Of a stretch of DNA of 64,000 nucleotides, positions 36,608-46,669 are shown in pieces (the first letter of the stretch is position 1; the number at the start of each line of letters is the position of its first letter). Origin of the DNA: Candidatus Pseudobutyricicoccus lothianensis (lineage in GTDB: Bacteria > Bacillota > Clostridia > Oscillospirales > Butyricicoccaceae); contig CAJFRA010000003.1 in assembly GCA_904419295.1 (NCBI GenBank), forward strand, positions 1 through 64,000, written 5' to 3'. A model generated the notes under the pieces. It ran no database searches, was not told the DNA's origin, and worked only from the letters and a program-made list of their open reading frames with translations. A program made the translations under genes and the position numbers.

Positions 36608-39600
36608 TGAGATCCATTGCTGTGATAAAACCGGATATGGCGGTAACGGAGCAGGACAGGCTGGGCCTGTCCCCTTTTGGCTTGCTGTCGGAGACCTTTA
36701 CCCAGCAGGTGCTCCAGCGGGCCCGATATGGGATGGGAGATTACCGGCCTGAGCCATTGGAGCTGTTGGAAGAGGGGCAGGCGGAAGCGCCCGGCCCTGT
36801 TCCAGCCGCCCCAAAATTGGCGGTGCAGGTAGACCTGGATTGGAAAAGCATCTGGCCCTACCTGGATCAATGGTTGAAACAGCGGGAAAAAAACGAAAAG
36901 AAAGAGACGGAACAGCCCCAGCAGCGCATCGTGGAACGGGTGGTCGAAAAGATCCGGTACAGAGAGAGCGAGCGCCGGGTGCGGGTCACGGTAGAGGCCA
37001 AAGGCCCTGCCATTGGCAGCCGGCCGGGGGGAAGGGCCCCCGGCCCGGGCCGCGGCGAGACATTGCAAAAAGCCCGGCGGCCTTTGGAGCCCACGTCTTT
37101 GAGCACAGCTGCCCCGGCAGGCAGCGGCTGGGCCCCTAAGTGGCAGGCGGAACACCCGGGCCTGGCGGCCCAGAGCCCCCTGCAAGATCGGGGGGAGACC
37201 CCAGGCGGCGGGCTGTGGGAACGGAGCATTTTGCTGCCCGACGTGCTGCGCCGGCAGCGCACGGCACGGCAAGGCGGCGAACAGGCGGCCGTCCCGGCCG
37301 ATGGCCTGGTCTACGCGGCAGAAGAAGAGGCTCCAGAGGCCACCGCCCAAATGGTGCGGCAGATCACTCGGGCAGTGGAACAGACGCTGGCCCGCCAACC
37401 GGCTGCATACCGGGGAAAACAGCCCTTCCGGCAGGTGGAACAGGGGCCGGTTTTGGCCGGTGAGGGCCCGGCGGAGAGCGAAAGAAGCGCTACGCCGGGA
37501 CAGCTGCCGGTCAGGGAAGCACCGGCGCTTGCCCGAGAACTTGCCCAGAGGCCGGAAGGCCGGAGGGAAGAGCAGGGCTCCCCTTTGGAATTGACCCACC
37601 CGGCCGCCTCGCCGGCAGACGACCCCATCCCTGAGAAGGCAGAACGGGGTCAGCCGGCTGTGCTGCCGCCCGGCGGTACCGGTCGGTTGGATAGCGCGCC
37701 GAAAGATGTCCCGGCGGAAGCAGAGACCGGGCCCGATGCTGTGCAGCATTGGGGGCACAAGCCCGGCAGGCCGTCAGAAGAACCGGCGGCAGAATTGACA
37801 TACCGCCAGGCAGAGACGCCGGCAGGAGAAGTGCCGCAGCATCCGGCAAAAGCGGCCACAGCAGGTGGAGGGGGGGAGCGTGAAAGCAGCCCTGCCGCCA
37901 AAAGAAGCATGGAGCCCGGCCGCCCGTCTGCCCTCTCCCCAGACCGACCCTTTCAAAAGGCAGACCGCCCCGGCGGTCAAGAGAGCCGAAGGGAGGATGG
38001 ACGAGCCCTGGGAAGGCAGCCGGAATACAACAGCCAAACAGCCGAGACCCGTCGCCCAGCCGTGCCCGGCAAAGAAGATATTCCCCAAGCCACCGGACAC
38101 CGGGGGAAAGAAGCTGCTGCTTTTGCGGAACGGGACGGCCAAAGAGAAAACAGGCGGGAACTCGAAGACGGCACAGGGCGGGAGACACCGCCGAAGAGCA
38201 TACAAGACGAGGAACACCGGCACTGGGGCCACATGCCCCGCAGCCAAGGGGACGGGGAAGGGCAGGAGGCTTTGACCTACCGCAGCCAGCTGCAAGAGGC
38301 AGGTACCGGCCCCGCAGCTCCGACGGCCGGTCGGCCAAGAGGGGCAAAAGAAAGCCCCACCGGGCATGAGGGAGAAAAGCCTGCTGCCCAAGCGGCGCGG
38401 CAGGCCGAAACGCAGGAGCCGGGCTCCCTATCCCGGCCGCCAAAAGATGCCGGACAAGGGGGAAAAGCCCAAGAGCGGCGGACGGCAGAGGCGGGAGCTT
38501 CGCCCGAAGGGAAGATGGAAAGCGGGCCTGCGGAACGCCAGCATTGGTTGCGGGAAGCCAGGACACCAGCAGAAAATGGCCCGGCACCCTTGACCCATCG
38601 GCTGGATGCCTCCCGCCTGGCAGAAGAGGCGGCAGCCACCTCGCAAAGCCCGGCTGTGGCCGCGCCCAGAGAAGAGGGCCGAAGGGATTCGGCTCATCCA
38701 ACAACGCCGGAACTGATTTCCGGCCAGGTGGCGCCAGGGGCCGAAGGAAGACAGGGCGAGACCGGTGAAACGGCCCGCCTGGCGGATCGAGGGGAGCTGA
38801 AAACCCGTCAGACCGTGGAACGGAAGGAACCGGCGGCCCGTCAGGCACCGGCAGACCGGCGGGAGCAGGTTCCAACGGAAGCCAGCCAAGCACCGGACAG
38901 AGCCGCAGCCAGCCGGCCGGCAGAGGACAAGCAGCCCTTGGAGCCCGCCGAGGACAGTCTCCAGGCGGTTCAGGGGAGCCAGGCAGGGGAAGAAGCCCGT
39001 CATTGGGCTCGGCCCGCCCAGCCCCGGGAAGAACAGACAGAAGAACCGCTGACTTACGCGGCGCCGGGAGAAGGCCATGCCGCCGGTCCTGACGTTTCTG
39101 GAGAGACGGCCCGCCCAGCGGATCAAGAAAAGCCGGGTACCCGCCAAGCTGCAGAACAGGAAAAACCGGCGGTGCATCAGGCACCGGCAGACCGGCGGGA
39201 GCAGGTCCCAACGGAAGCCAGCCAAGCACCGGACAGGGTCGCGGCCAGCCGGCCGGCAGAGGACAAGCAGCCCTTGGAGCCAGCCGAGGACGATCTTCGG
39301 GCGGTTCAGGGGAGCCAGGCAGGAGAAGAAGCCCGTCATTGGGCCCGGCCCGCCCGGCCCCGGGAAGAGCGGGCAGAAGAACCGCTGGCTTACGCGGCGC
39401 CGGGAGAGGGTCAAGCATCCGCTCCCGGAGAGACGGCCCGCCCAGCGGACCGCGGGGAGCTGAAGACTCGCCAAAGCACAGCAGAACAGGAAAAACCGGC
39501 GGCCCATCAGCCACCGGCAGAGCCGCAGGAGCAGGCCGCTGCGGAAGCCAGCCAAGCAGCGGACAGAGCCGCGGCCAGCCGGCCGGCAGAGGGGAAGCAG

Positions 39601-40644
39601 CCCTTGGAGCCAGCCGAGGACAGCCTCCGGGCGGTTCAAGGGAGCCAGGCAGGAGAAGAGGCCCGTCATTGGGCCCGGCCCGCCCAGCCCCGGGAAGAGC
39701 AGCCAGAGGAACCGCTGACTTACGCGGCGCCGGAAGAAGTCCAAGCCGCCGGTCCCGCCATTCCCGGAGAGACGGCCCGCCTGACGAGCACAGAGGGACC
39801 GAGGGCCCGCCAAACCACAACAGGACGGCAGGGGCAAATTTCCAAAGAGATCCAAAATACAGCTATCCCATCTGCCGGTACAGTGGCTGCCAGCAGCCGG
39901 TTTGGGCAGCCGGAACCAGGCGGACGATCCCTGCAGGATGGCAAGTCGGCTCCTTTTGTGCAGCACACACTGGCGGCCGGGCAGTTGCCGGGCAGAGGGA
40001 TACCGGCAGAACAAGCGCGCAGCACTGCCAGCCCGCTGGGGACCGGGCCGACGGGGCACCAGCTGCCCTTGGCCCAGACCGCTGCCTGGGCGGAGACATT
40101 GATCCACCGCCACCAGCCCCAGGCAGGCGGCCAACAGGCCGGCCAGCGGACAGGGGAGCCAGGCAGCAGGCCCCTTGCCGCCATGGAGCGGCCGGCCGGC
40201 GCCGGGCGGACTCCTGTCCCGCCGCCAGCCCCAGAGACGGGGGAAGAGGGTGAACTGTCCTATTGGCGGCCCCAGCCCAGCGTTCCGACGCCGGAACCGG
40301 AGGAAGAAAAAAGCACGCTGCCCCAGTGGGCCCAGGAATTCTTCCAGCGGAATCCGCCGGTCAAGGCCCCGGCGGGGCAGAGCGGGCCCACAGCCTGGAG
40401 CGTCCAGCCGCCGGCTGCGGAAAAGGCTGGACCTGCCGGGCAGATGATGGAATGGACAGCCCCTGGCGCTGTGCCGCCGGGCGCCCCCATTGCCCTGCGG
40501 ACGCGGCAGCCGGAAGCGCAGCCACCGCAAACGGCGGCCCAGCCGCCCCACATCACCGAGGGGGAGGTGCGTCGGGCGGCGGACCAGATCTATAAGATCA
40601 TCGAAGAACGGCTCCGGCGGGAATTGCGCCGCGGCGGCAGATAG
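36607..40644 (+). CDS. Giant disordered Pro/Glu/Ala/Gln-rich repeat protein (~1345 aa)
   Basis: ATG overlaps stop of tube 3; structured ends (LGLSPFGLLSETFTQQVLQ... and EVRRAADQIYKIIEERLRRELRRGGR); repeats in the middle. Confidence 0.88.
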   Translation: MRSIAVIKPDMAVTEQDRLGLSPFGLLSETFTQQVLQRARYGMGDYRPEPLELLEEGQAEAPGPVPAAPKLAVQVDLDWKSIWPYLDQWLKQREKNEKKETEQPQQRIVERVVEKIRYRESERRVRVTVEAKGPAIGSRPGGRAPGPGRGETLQKARRPLEPTSLSTAAPAGSGWAPKWQAEHPGLAAQSPLQDRGETPGGGLWERSILLPDVLRRQRTARQGGEQAAVPADGLVYAAEEEAPEATAQMVRQITRAVEQTLARQPAAYRGKQPFRQVEQGPVLAGEGPAESERSATPGQLPVREAPALARELAQRPEGRREEQGSPLELTHPAASPADDPIPEKAERGQPAVLPPGGTGRLDSAPKDVPAEAETGPDAVQHWGHKPGRPSEEPAAELTYRQAETPAGEVPQHPAKAATAGGGGERESSPAAKRSMEPGRPSALSPDRPFQKADRPGGQESRREDGRALGRQPEYNSQTAETRRPAVPGKEDIPQATGHRGKEAAAFAERDGQRENRRELEDGTGRETPPKSIQDEEHRHWGHMPRSQGDGEGQEALTYRSQLQEAGTGPAAPTAGRPRGAKESPTGHEGEKPAAQAARQAETQEPGSLSRPPKDAGQGGKAQERRTAEAGASPEGKMESGPAERQHWLREARTPAENGPAPLTHRLDASRLAEEAAATSQSPAVAAPREEGRRDSAHPTTPELISGQVAPGAEGRQGETGETARLADRGELKTRQTVERKEPAARQAPADRREQVPTEASQAPDRAAASRPAEDKQPLEPAEDSLQAVQGSQAGEEARHWARPAQPREEQTEEPLTYAAPGEGHAAGPDVSGETARPADQEKPGTRQAAEQEKPAVHQAPADRREQVPTEASQAPDRVAASRPAEDKQPLEPAEDDLRAVQGSQAGEEARHWARPARPREERAEEPLAYAAPGEGQASAPGETARPADRGELKTRQSTAEQEKPAAHQPPAEPQEQAAAEASQAADRAAASRPAEGKQPLEPAEDSLRAVQGSQAGEEARHWARPAQPREEQPEEPLTYAAPEEVQAAGPAIPGETARLTSTEGPRARQTTTGRQGQISKEIQNTAIPSAGTVAASSRFGQPEPGGRSLQDGKSAPFVQHTLAAGQLPGRGIPAEQARSTASPLGTGPTGHQLPLAQTAAWAETLIHRHQPQAGGQQAGQRTGEPGSRPLAAMERPAGAGRTPVPPPAPETGEEGELSYWRPQPSVPTPEPEEEKSTLPQWAQEFFQRNPPVKAPAGQSGPTAWSVQPPAAEKAGPAGQMMEWTAPGAVPPGAPIALRTRQPEAQPPQTAAQPPHITEGEVRRAADQIYKIIEERLRRELRRGGR
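38764..39099 (+). repeat. Tandem protein-coding repeat, copy 1 (112 aa)
   Basis: GETARLADRGELKTRQ...HWARPAQPREEQTEEPLTYAAPGEGHAAGPDVS. Confidence 0.9.
39100..39426 (+). repeat. Tandem repeat, copy 2 (109 aa)
   Basis: GETARPADQEKPGTRQ...HWARPARPREERAEEPLAYAAPGEGQASAP. Confidence 0.9.
39427..39765 (+). repeat. Tandem repeat, copy 3 (113 aa), followed by a partial copy (GETARLTSTEG)
   Basis: GETARPADRGELKTRQSTAEQEKPAAHQ...HWARPAQPREEQPEEPLTYAAPEEVQAAGPAIP. Confidence 0.9.
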
Positions 40645-40656
40645 GAGGCGAAAAGA

Positions 40657-41388
40657 GTGTACGTCGGGATCCCAAACCCCAATATCGTGATGCCACTGGA
40701 AAAGATGAGCATCACCAACCTGAGGACCAAAAAGAAGATCTATGTGCTCTACAACCCAGAGAGCTACCAGCAGAGCCGGCAGGTCTCCTATGCGGCTAAC
40801 GGCGGCTTTGCCACCAACATGCCGGTGGCCCAGTTCACGGGCGGCGCCAGCGAACAGCTGAGCTTTCAACTGTTTTTCGATTCCATGTCCGCCGGCGCAG
40901 AGGTGGGGGGCTCCGCCATAGACAAGGCCTTGTTCACCGCCAACAGCTTGCTGCCTTCGGCGGGCAAGCAGATCGATGTGCGGGAATACACTGAAAAGAT
41001 CTATACGCTGATGCTGATCGACCCCAGCCTGCATGTGCCGCCCAAACTAAAGCTGGAATGGAACTCCCTGCAATTCACCGGTTTCCTCATCGCCTGCACC
41101 CAGCGGTTCACCCGGTTCAATGAATCCGGCATGCCGGTGCGGGCCACGCTGGATTGCACGTTCCAAGAATATGTGGAGGCCAGCAAGATCGCCAGCCTGA
41201 AGCCGAATGAATCGCCGGACACCACCAAATACCGGGTGGTGCATCAAGGGGATTCCCTGTGGGCGCTGGCAGCCAAAGAATATGGCCAGGCGGGCAACTG
41301 GCGGCAGATCGCCCAGGCCAACGGCATCGACAACCCGCGCAAGCTGCGCAGCGGCGACATGCTGGCGCTGCCCAGCCAAGATGGATGA
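40657..41388 (+). CDS. LysM-containing baseplate protein (Afp7-like)
   Basis: KKIYVLYNPESYQQSRQVSY...; C-terminal LysM YRVVHQGDSLWALAAKEYGQAGNWRQIAQANGIDNPRKLRSGDMLALP. Confidence 0.95.
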   Translation: MYVGIPNPNIVMPLEKMSITNLRTKKKIYVLYNPESYQQSRQVSYAANGGFATNMPVAQFTGGASEQLSFQLFFDSMSAGAEVGGSAIDKALFTANSLLPSAGKQIDVREYTEKIYTLMLIDPSLHVPPKLKLEWNSLQFTGFLIACTQRFTRFNESGMPVRATLDCTFQEYVEASKIASLKPNESPDTTKYRVVHQGDSLWALAAKEYGQAGNWRQIAQANGIDNPRKLRSGDMLALPSQDG

Positions 41389-41412
41389 GAACGGGAGAAA
41401 GGAGGAGAAGGC

Positions 41413-42516
41413 GTGGACAAAGGCAGCTATCAGTACACCAGTTTGGAGGCGAAATACGACCAATTCCTATCGCCCGCTTTTGAATTGACCATCGGCAGCA
41501 AGACAGTGGCCAACAACGAAGTGAGCATCCCCCAGCTGGAAGTGGAGATCTCGGCAGACGGCAAAGCCGGCGGCTGCGCCTTCACCTTGGAAGCCCAGTA
41601 CGACCACGAGGGCAGCCGCTGGCTGGAACAATGGGACAAAGTGCTCATGCCCGGGGCCAAGATCGTGGTCAAAGGCGGCTATGTGCAAAAAAAAGAGATC
41701 TTTTACGGCTATGTGGACGATTATACCATGGAATTCACCCACAACGGCGCACCCCGCATCCATGTGACGGGCATTGACGGATTGGGCTATTTGATGAGCT
41801 GCTGGGAGCCGGTCTCCGCCGGCAAAAAGAAAGTGGCCGAAGTGGTGAAGGGCATTTTGAACAAGAGCGTTTCCGCCGGGTTCGCCAAAAAAGTGACGGT
41901 GGGCACCCTCTCCACTTTTGAGACCCCCATCGTCAAAGACCAGCAGGTGGACGATTGGCGCTTTTTGCGGGGGCTGGCCCAGCAGCATGGCGTGAGCTTG
42001 ATGGCAGTGGATGGGGAATTGATCTTTGACGATGTGATGACCAACAAAAAGCCGCTGCTGTCGCTGCAGCTGTCCGTGGCCCTCTATCAGATCCATCGCC
42101 GGGTCTCCCTGGCCCGCCAAGTGGGGCAGGTGGAGATCTTGGGCCGCGATGTCAACCAAAAGCCCATCAAAGGCGTGGCCAGCACCGTGTCGGTGGGCGG
42201 CACGGGCAAATCGGCCGCCCAGCTGGTGCCCGCGCTGAAAAATGTGGTGCTCCAAGGCTTCAGCGAAGTGGTCCGCACCGAGGAAGAATGCAAAAAGCTG
42301 GCCCAGAACCACCTGAACGCCATCGCCATGGGGCTGGTCACGGTGGAGGCCCAGTGCATCGGCATACCGGAGATCATCCCCGGCCGTTATATCACCCTGG
42401 AGGGGGCCGGCGGCTCGGTGGACGGCGATTACTTCATCAACCATGTGAAGCACACCTTTTCGCGGGATAACGGCTATACCACCGATTTCAGCTGCAAGGG
42501 GGCAAAGATCAAATGA
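41413..42516 (+). CDS. Spike hub protein (phage late control D / gp27-like)
   Basis: FELTIGSKTVANNEVSIPQLEVEISADGKAGGCAFTLEAQYD...FINHVKHTFSRDNGYTTDFSC. Confidence 0.92.
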   Translation: MDKGSYQYTSLEAKYDQFLSPAFELTIGSKTVANNEVSIPQLEVEISADGKAGGCAFTLEAQYDHEGSRWLEQWDKVLMPGAKIVVKGGYVQKKEIFYGYVDDYTMEFTHNGAPRIHVTGIDGLGYLMSCWEPVSAGKKKVAEVVKGILNKSVSAGFAKKVTVGTLSTFETPIVKDQQVDDWRFLRGLAQQHGVSLMAVDGELIFDDVMTNKKPLLSLQLSVALYQIHRRVSLARQVGQVEILGRDVNQKPIKGVASTVSVGGTGKSAAQLVPALKNVVLQGFSEVVRTEEECKKLAQNHLNAIAMGLVTVEAQCIGIPEIIPGRYITLEGAGGSVDGDYFINHVKHTFSRDNGYTTDFSCKGAKIK

Positions 42517-43295
42517 GCATTGCAGACCAGTTGGAAAGTTTGATGAGCGGCCAGCAGGGGGAACTGCAGCCGGGGAACCGGGCCCAGATCACCTTGGCAA
42601 AAGTGACGAACATCACCGATGACAAAAAGTTCAACCGGGTGAAGTGCCTGCCCATTGGCGCCGACGCCACAGAGGAGACGGACTGGTGCTATGTGATGGC
42701 CCCTATGAGCGGGCCGGACCGGGGCATGTTCTTCTTCCCCACCGTGGGGGACCTGGTGGTGCTGGCCTATTTGGATGGGGACGTCCACCGGCCGCTGGTG
42801 CTGGGCGGGTTTTGGAACACCGAATCCAAGCCGCCTTTCACCATCCAAGAGGGCAAAGTGACGGACTATGCCATCCGCATGCCCAGCAAGGCCCAGCTGT
42901 CTTTCCACGAAGAAGAAAAGAAATACAAGATCACGCTGGTGACGCCGGCGGGCACCACCCTGGTGCTGGACGATGAGCAGCAGGCTGCCCAACTGCAGGA
43001 CAAAGACGGCAAAAACGCCTTGACCATCGATTGGAAAAACGGGGCCGTCACTTTGGCGGCCGAAAAGAAGCTGACCCTTTCCGCCGGCAAGACATCCATC
43101 GTGCTGGAAGAAGGGGGCAACATCACCCAAAAGGGCAGCGGCACGCTGTCGCTGGAAGGGACCAACATCCAGGCCAAGGCCTCTTCGAAATTGGCCCAGC
43201 AGGGCGGCACGGTGGAAGTCAAATCCAACGGGACCCTGGATCTGAACGCAACGGGCCCGGCCACGCTGAAGGGCATCACCGTCAAGATCAATTAG
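42513..43295 (+). CDS. Spike/baseplate V protein (gp5/VgrG OB-fold, Afp8-like)
   Basis: DWCYVMAPMSGPDRGMFFFPTVGDLVVLAYLDGDVHRPLVLGGFWN; overlaps hub gene by 4 bp. Confidence 0.93.
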   Translation: MSIADQLESLMSGQQGELQPGNRAQITLAKVTNITDDKKFNRVKCLPIGADATEETDWCYVMAPMSGPDRGMFFFPTVGDLVVLAYLDGDVHRPLVLGGFWNTESKPPFTIQEGKVTDYAIRMPSKAQLSFHEEEKKYKITLVTPAGTTLVLDDEQQAAQLQDKDGKNALTIDWKNGAVTLAAEKKLTLSAGKTSIVLEEGGNITQKGSGTLSLEGTNIQAKASSKLAQQGGTVEVKSNGTLDLNATGPATLKGITVKIN

Positions 43296-43323
43296 CGGCC
43301 CGCCGGGCGGAAAGGAGCAGACG

Positions 43324-43743
43324 ATGAACGGAAAAGAATTTTTGGGCCAGGGCCTGAAGTTTCCTCTGCAAGTAGACCCCAAAACAGGCAAATTCGCCAT
43401 GGTCAGCCAGGAGGAAGACATTCAAGAGGCCATCCGCATCCTGCTGTATACCACCCAGGGGGAGCGGGTCATGCGCCCGGAATTTGGCTCCAATGTGGTG
43501 GATTACACCTTCTCCGCCCCATCCAGCGCCATGATGCAGAGCATCGCCTATGAAGTGCGGCAGCAGCTTTTGTACCAAGAGCCCCGCATCGTCAATGTGG
43601 AGGTGGCGTGCACCCAGGCAGACCCGCACAGCGGCGCCATTGAGATCGCCATTTCCTACACGGTGCGCAGCACCAACAACCGCTATAACCATGTCTATCC
43701 GTTTTACATCACCGAAGGATCGGAAGGAGGGGGCGCTCGATGA
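43324..43743 (+). CDS. GPW/gp25 baseplate wedge protein (Afp9-like)
   Basis: ILLYTTQGERVMRPEFGSNVVDYTF. Confidence 0.96.
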   Translation: MNGKEFLGQGLKFPLQVDPKTGKFAMVSQEEDIQEAIRILLYTTQGERVMRPEFGSNVVDYTFSAPSSAMMQSIAYEVRQQLLYQEPRIVNVEVACTQADPHSGAIEIAISYTVRSTNNRYNHVYPFYITEGSEGGGAR

Positions 43744-46643
43744 ACACGCCGGTATTGGATGGCCGCAGTGTGGAACAGCTGCGGCAGAAAGTGCAGGAGC
43801 TGGCCCGCTCCTATACGCCGGAATGGCGGTTTGAGGGCAGCGAAGACGACCCGGGCGCCGCCTTGGCCGAGCTGTTTTGTTCCATGTTCCACCAGACGGT
43901 AGAGCGGATGAACCGGGTGCCGGACAAACTGTTCACCGAATTTTTGAACTTGATCGGCTTTGACCCACCGGCCCCGGTGCCCGCTGCCGGCGTGATGGAG
44001 TTCACGGTTCACGACGGGGTGGAAGAGCCGGTGGCGATCCCGGCCGGCACCCAGACGTTCACACCGGATGAGCAGGGGGAAAACGTGGTGTATGAGACGG
44101 TGCGTCCCATGGAAGCCACGCCCGCCCGGCTGGTGGGGCTCTACACGGTGGACGCCGATCAGGACTGCATCCAGCAGCTGGAAGAAGGGCCGGTCCAGCC
44201 CCTGTTTGCCCGGGGGCAGGGGCCCATGCTGCAGCGCCACTGCTTTTCCTTTGGCCAGAACCAGGCCCTGCGCCTGGCCTGCCCGGCCCAGGTGGAAGTG
44301 GAGCTGGAACAGCCAGTGCGGTATTTGGAGGAGGTGACGGCCCAGCAGCTGGCCCGGCCGGAAATGGCCTGGACCTTCCGCCATGGGGGCGAGCAGATCC
44401 CCTTTGACCAGGTGGAAGCACGGGGCGGCCGTATCCTGCTCTACAAGCGGAATGGCCTGGCCATGGAGCCCGACGAAGAAGGCCGCATCTGCATCACCTG
44501 CAGCGGCGCGCCAAAGGAGCGCCTGGTTTTGGAAAACGTGTCGGTGCGCACCGAGCCGCTGGAGCGGCTGGCCCCGGAGCGCCTGTTTGCCGGCGATGTG
44601 CCGCTGGACTCTATGGAAGGCGGCTATTGCCTGGGCAAACGCCCGGCGCCCTACGGGCTGTTTTACATCGGCTCCGACGACGTGCTTTCCAAGCGGGGCG
44701 CCCAAGTGGCCCTGCGGCTGGACCTGGCCGCCATAGTGGATGACACAGCGGTCATCCAGCCGGACTATTCCTTCCGTCAAGCCATCATCGACAAGCGGGA
44801 TGCCGTGGCCGTCAAGCCGGATGACGTCTATATCTCCGCCGTGGTGTGGGAGTATTTCAACGGCCGCGGCTGGCGGGAACTGGCTGTGACCGGCGATAGA
44901 AACCCCTTTTCCTGCCAGCGGGAAGGGCCGCTGGAAGTGGTATTCGATGTGCCCCAAGACCTGGAGGAGACGGAAGTGAACGCCCAGGTGGGGTATTACA
45001 TAAGGGCTCGGGTGGCCGATGTGGAAAACCAATTTTCCATGAAGCCCCGGTGGGTCGTCCCCTTCCTGCGGGGCATGGAGCTGACTTGGCACTACCCGGC
45101 CTGTGTGCCTGCGGATTACGGTTTTGCCCAAAACCACGGCCAGGCCATCCGCCTGCCGGAGGCCCACCGGCTGACCGGCTGGGGGCTGGAAGCTCTGGAC
45201 CCCATGGAGCCGGGGCTGCGCGCCCTTTACCTGCGCTTTGACCGCTCGCCCCACGCCATGCCCCTTTCCTTGCTCTTTGCCCTGGAGGGGCACGCCAAGC
45301 TGGAGGACAAATGCCTGTGGGAGGCGTTTACCGGCAAGGGGTTTGAGCCGGTGCGGGCCCTGGACCAGACGGGAAACCTGCACCACACCGGCCATGTGTT
45401 CCTCTATTTGCCGGAACCTTTGCCCAGGACCACCCTGTTCGGGCAAGAGGGCTGCTGGCTGCGGCTCAGCCGGAGCTCGGCAGCCGCCGGCGCCATTCCC
45501 CGGCTGCGGGAATTGGTGCTGAATACCGTGGGGTCCGTGCAGCAGCAGCGGCAGGAAGACCAATATTTTGACACCGGCGCCTACGATGCGGGCAAAGAAT
45601 TGCAGCTGCTGGCCTGGCCCGTGCTGGATTGCCAGGTGTGGGTGGAAGAATCCGCCACGCTGGCGCCGGAAGAGGCGCGGCAGATGGAAGAGCAGACCCC
45701 GCAAGACGTGGAGATCTTGTGGGAGGGCCGGGAGCTGGCCCAATGCTGGGTCCGCTGGCCCTGTGTGGCAGACCTGTCTCTGGCCGGCCCCCAGCAGCGG
45801 GCGTGCCAGCTGGATGCCTACACTGGGCAGATCCGTTTTGGTGATGGCCGGGCGGGCCGGGTACCGCCGGCAGGCGACCACAACATCCGGGTGCAGTACA
45901 AAAGCGGCGGCGGCCAGCGGGGGAACCGGCCGGCCGGCCGGGTGGATGCCCTGTTGGGGGCGCTGCCCAACATCAGCGGTGTACGGAACCGCACGCCGAT
46001 GAGCGGCGGCACTGGCCGCTTTTCCCAGGAACGCATCGAGGCGCTGGGCAACAAACGGCTGCGCCACCGGGGCCGCGCCGTGGGCCGGCGGGATTACGAA
46101 GAGCTGGTGGCCGAAGCGTTCCCCCAGGTGTACCATGTGCGGTGCTTTACGGGCCTGGACCAAAGCGGCCAACGGGCGCCGGGCCATGTGACCGTGGTGG
46201 TGGCCCAGCAGGATGAGGGCGCCCAAGCCGTAGAGGAATTGTGCGGCCGCATCCGCCATTATCTGGAGCAGAGGAGCCCCTGCTGCCTGGTGGAAGAGGG
46301 AAGGCTCCATGTGCGCCCGGCTTTGCTGATGACCATCCACACCCGGGTAGAGGTGGAGATGGAGGACTTGGACCGGGCGGCGGACACCCAGCAGCAGATC
46401 GCCGACCGGATGGAGCGCCTGATCGGGGAGCAATGGCGCAGCCGCCCCATTGGCAGCCAGATCGCCTTGGGCGAAGTGTGGCGCACTGTGCGGGAAACGC
46501 CCAACGTGCGCCTGGTGCGCCAGGTCCTGGTGGAAGGGACGTATGACCAAGGGGGGCAGACCCGCATCATTCCCCTGGAAAACCGGACAGAGCTGCCCTT
46601 TGCCGTGGTGCGCAGCGGCAGCCACCTGGTGCGGGTGCGATGA
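43740..46643 (+). CDS. Putative baseplate assembly protein J (Afp11-like)
   Basis: Long protein with IRFGDGRAGRVPPAGDHNIRVQYKSGGGQRGNRPAGRVD and GRRDYEELVAEAFPQV. Confidence 0.92.
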   Translation: MNTPVLDGRSVEQLRQKVQELARSYTPEWRFEGSEDDPGAALAELFCSMFHQTVERMNRVPDKLFTEFLNLIGFDPPAPVPAAGVMEFTVHDGVEEPVAIPAGTQTFTPDEQGENVVYETVRPMEATPARLVGLYTVDADQDCIQQLEEGPVQPLFARGQGPMLQRHCFSFGQNQALRLACPAQVEVELEQPVRYLEEVTAQQLARPEMAWTFRHGGEQIPFDQVEARGGRILLYKRNGLAMEPDEEGRICITCSGAPKERLVLENVSVRTEPLERLAPERLFAGDVPLDSMEGGYCLGKRPAPYGLFYIGSDDVLSKRGAQVALRLDLAAIVDDTAVIQPDYSFRQAIIDKRDAVAVKPDDVYISAVVWEYFNGRGWRELAVTGDRNPFSCQREGPLEVVFDVPQDLEETEVNAQVGYYIRARVADVENQFSMKPRWVVPFLRGMELTWHYPACVPADYGFAQNHGQAIRLPEAHRLTGWGLEALDPMEPGLRALYLRFDRSPHAMPLSLLFALEGHAKLEDKCLWEAFTGKGFEPVRALDQTGNLHHTGHVFLYLPEPLPRTTLFGQEGCWLRLSRSSAAAGAIPRLRELVLNTVGSVQQQRQEDQYFDTGAYDAGKELQLLAWPVLDCQVWVEESATLAPEEARQMEEQTPQDVEILWEGRELAQCWVRWPCVADLSLAGPQQRACQLDAYTGQIRFGDGRAGRVPPAGDHNIRVQYKSGGGQRGNRPAGRVDALLGALPNISGVRNRTPMSGGTGRFSQERIEALGNKRLRHRGRAVGRRDYEELVAEAFPQVYHVRCFTGLDQSGQRAPGHVTVVVAQQDEGAQAVEELCGRIRHYLEQRSPCCLVEEGRLHVRPALLMTIHTRVEVEMEDLDRAADTQQQIADRMERLIGEQWRSRPIGSQIALGEVWRTVRETPNVRLVRQVLVEGTYDQGGQTRIIPLENRTELPFAVVRSGSHLVRVR

Positions 46644-46669
46644 TCAAAGGATAAAGGAGGGGTGTGCCC

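Noticed and set aside
38764-39765. CRISPR-like array
   Set aside because: Repeats are ~330 bp, in-frame and protein-coding, not short repeats with unique spacers; no cas genes in the window.
37511-41034. Long minus-strand ORFs (769 aa and 868 aa) opposite the giant repeat protein
   Set aside because: They mirror a GC-rich, low-complexity coding strand; composition is Leu/Pro/Gly-rich without motifs, and the plus-strand gene fits the operon with overlapping start/stop.
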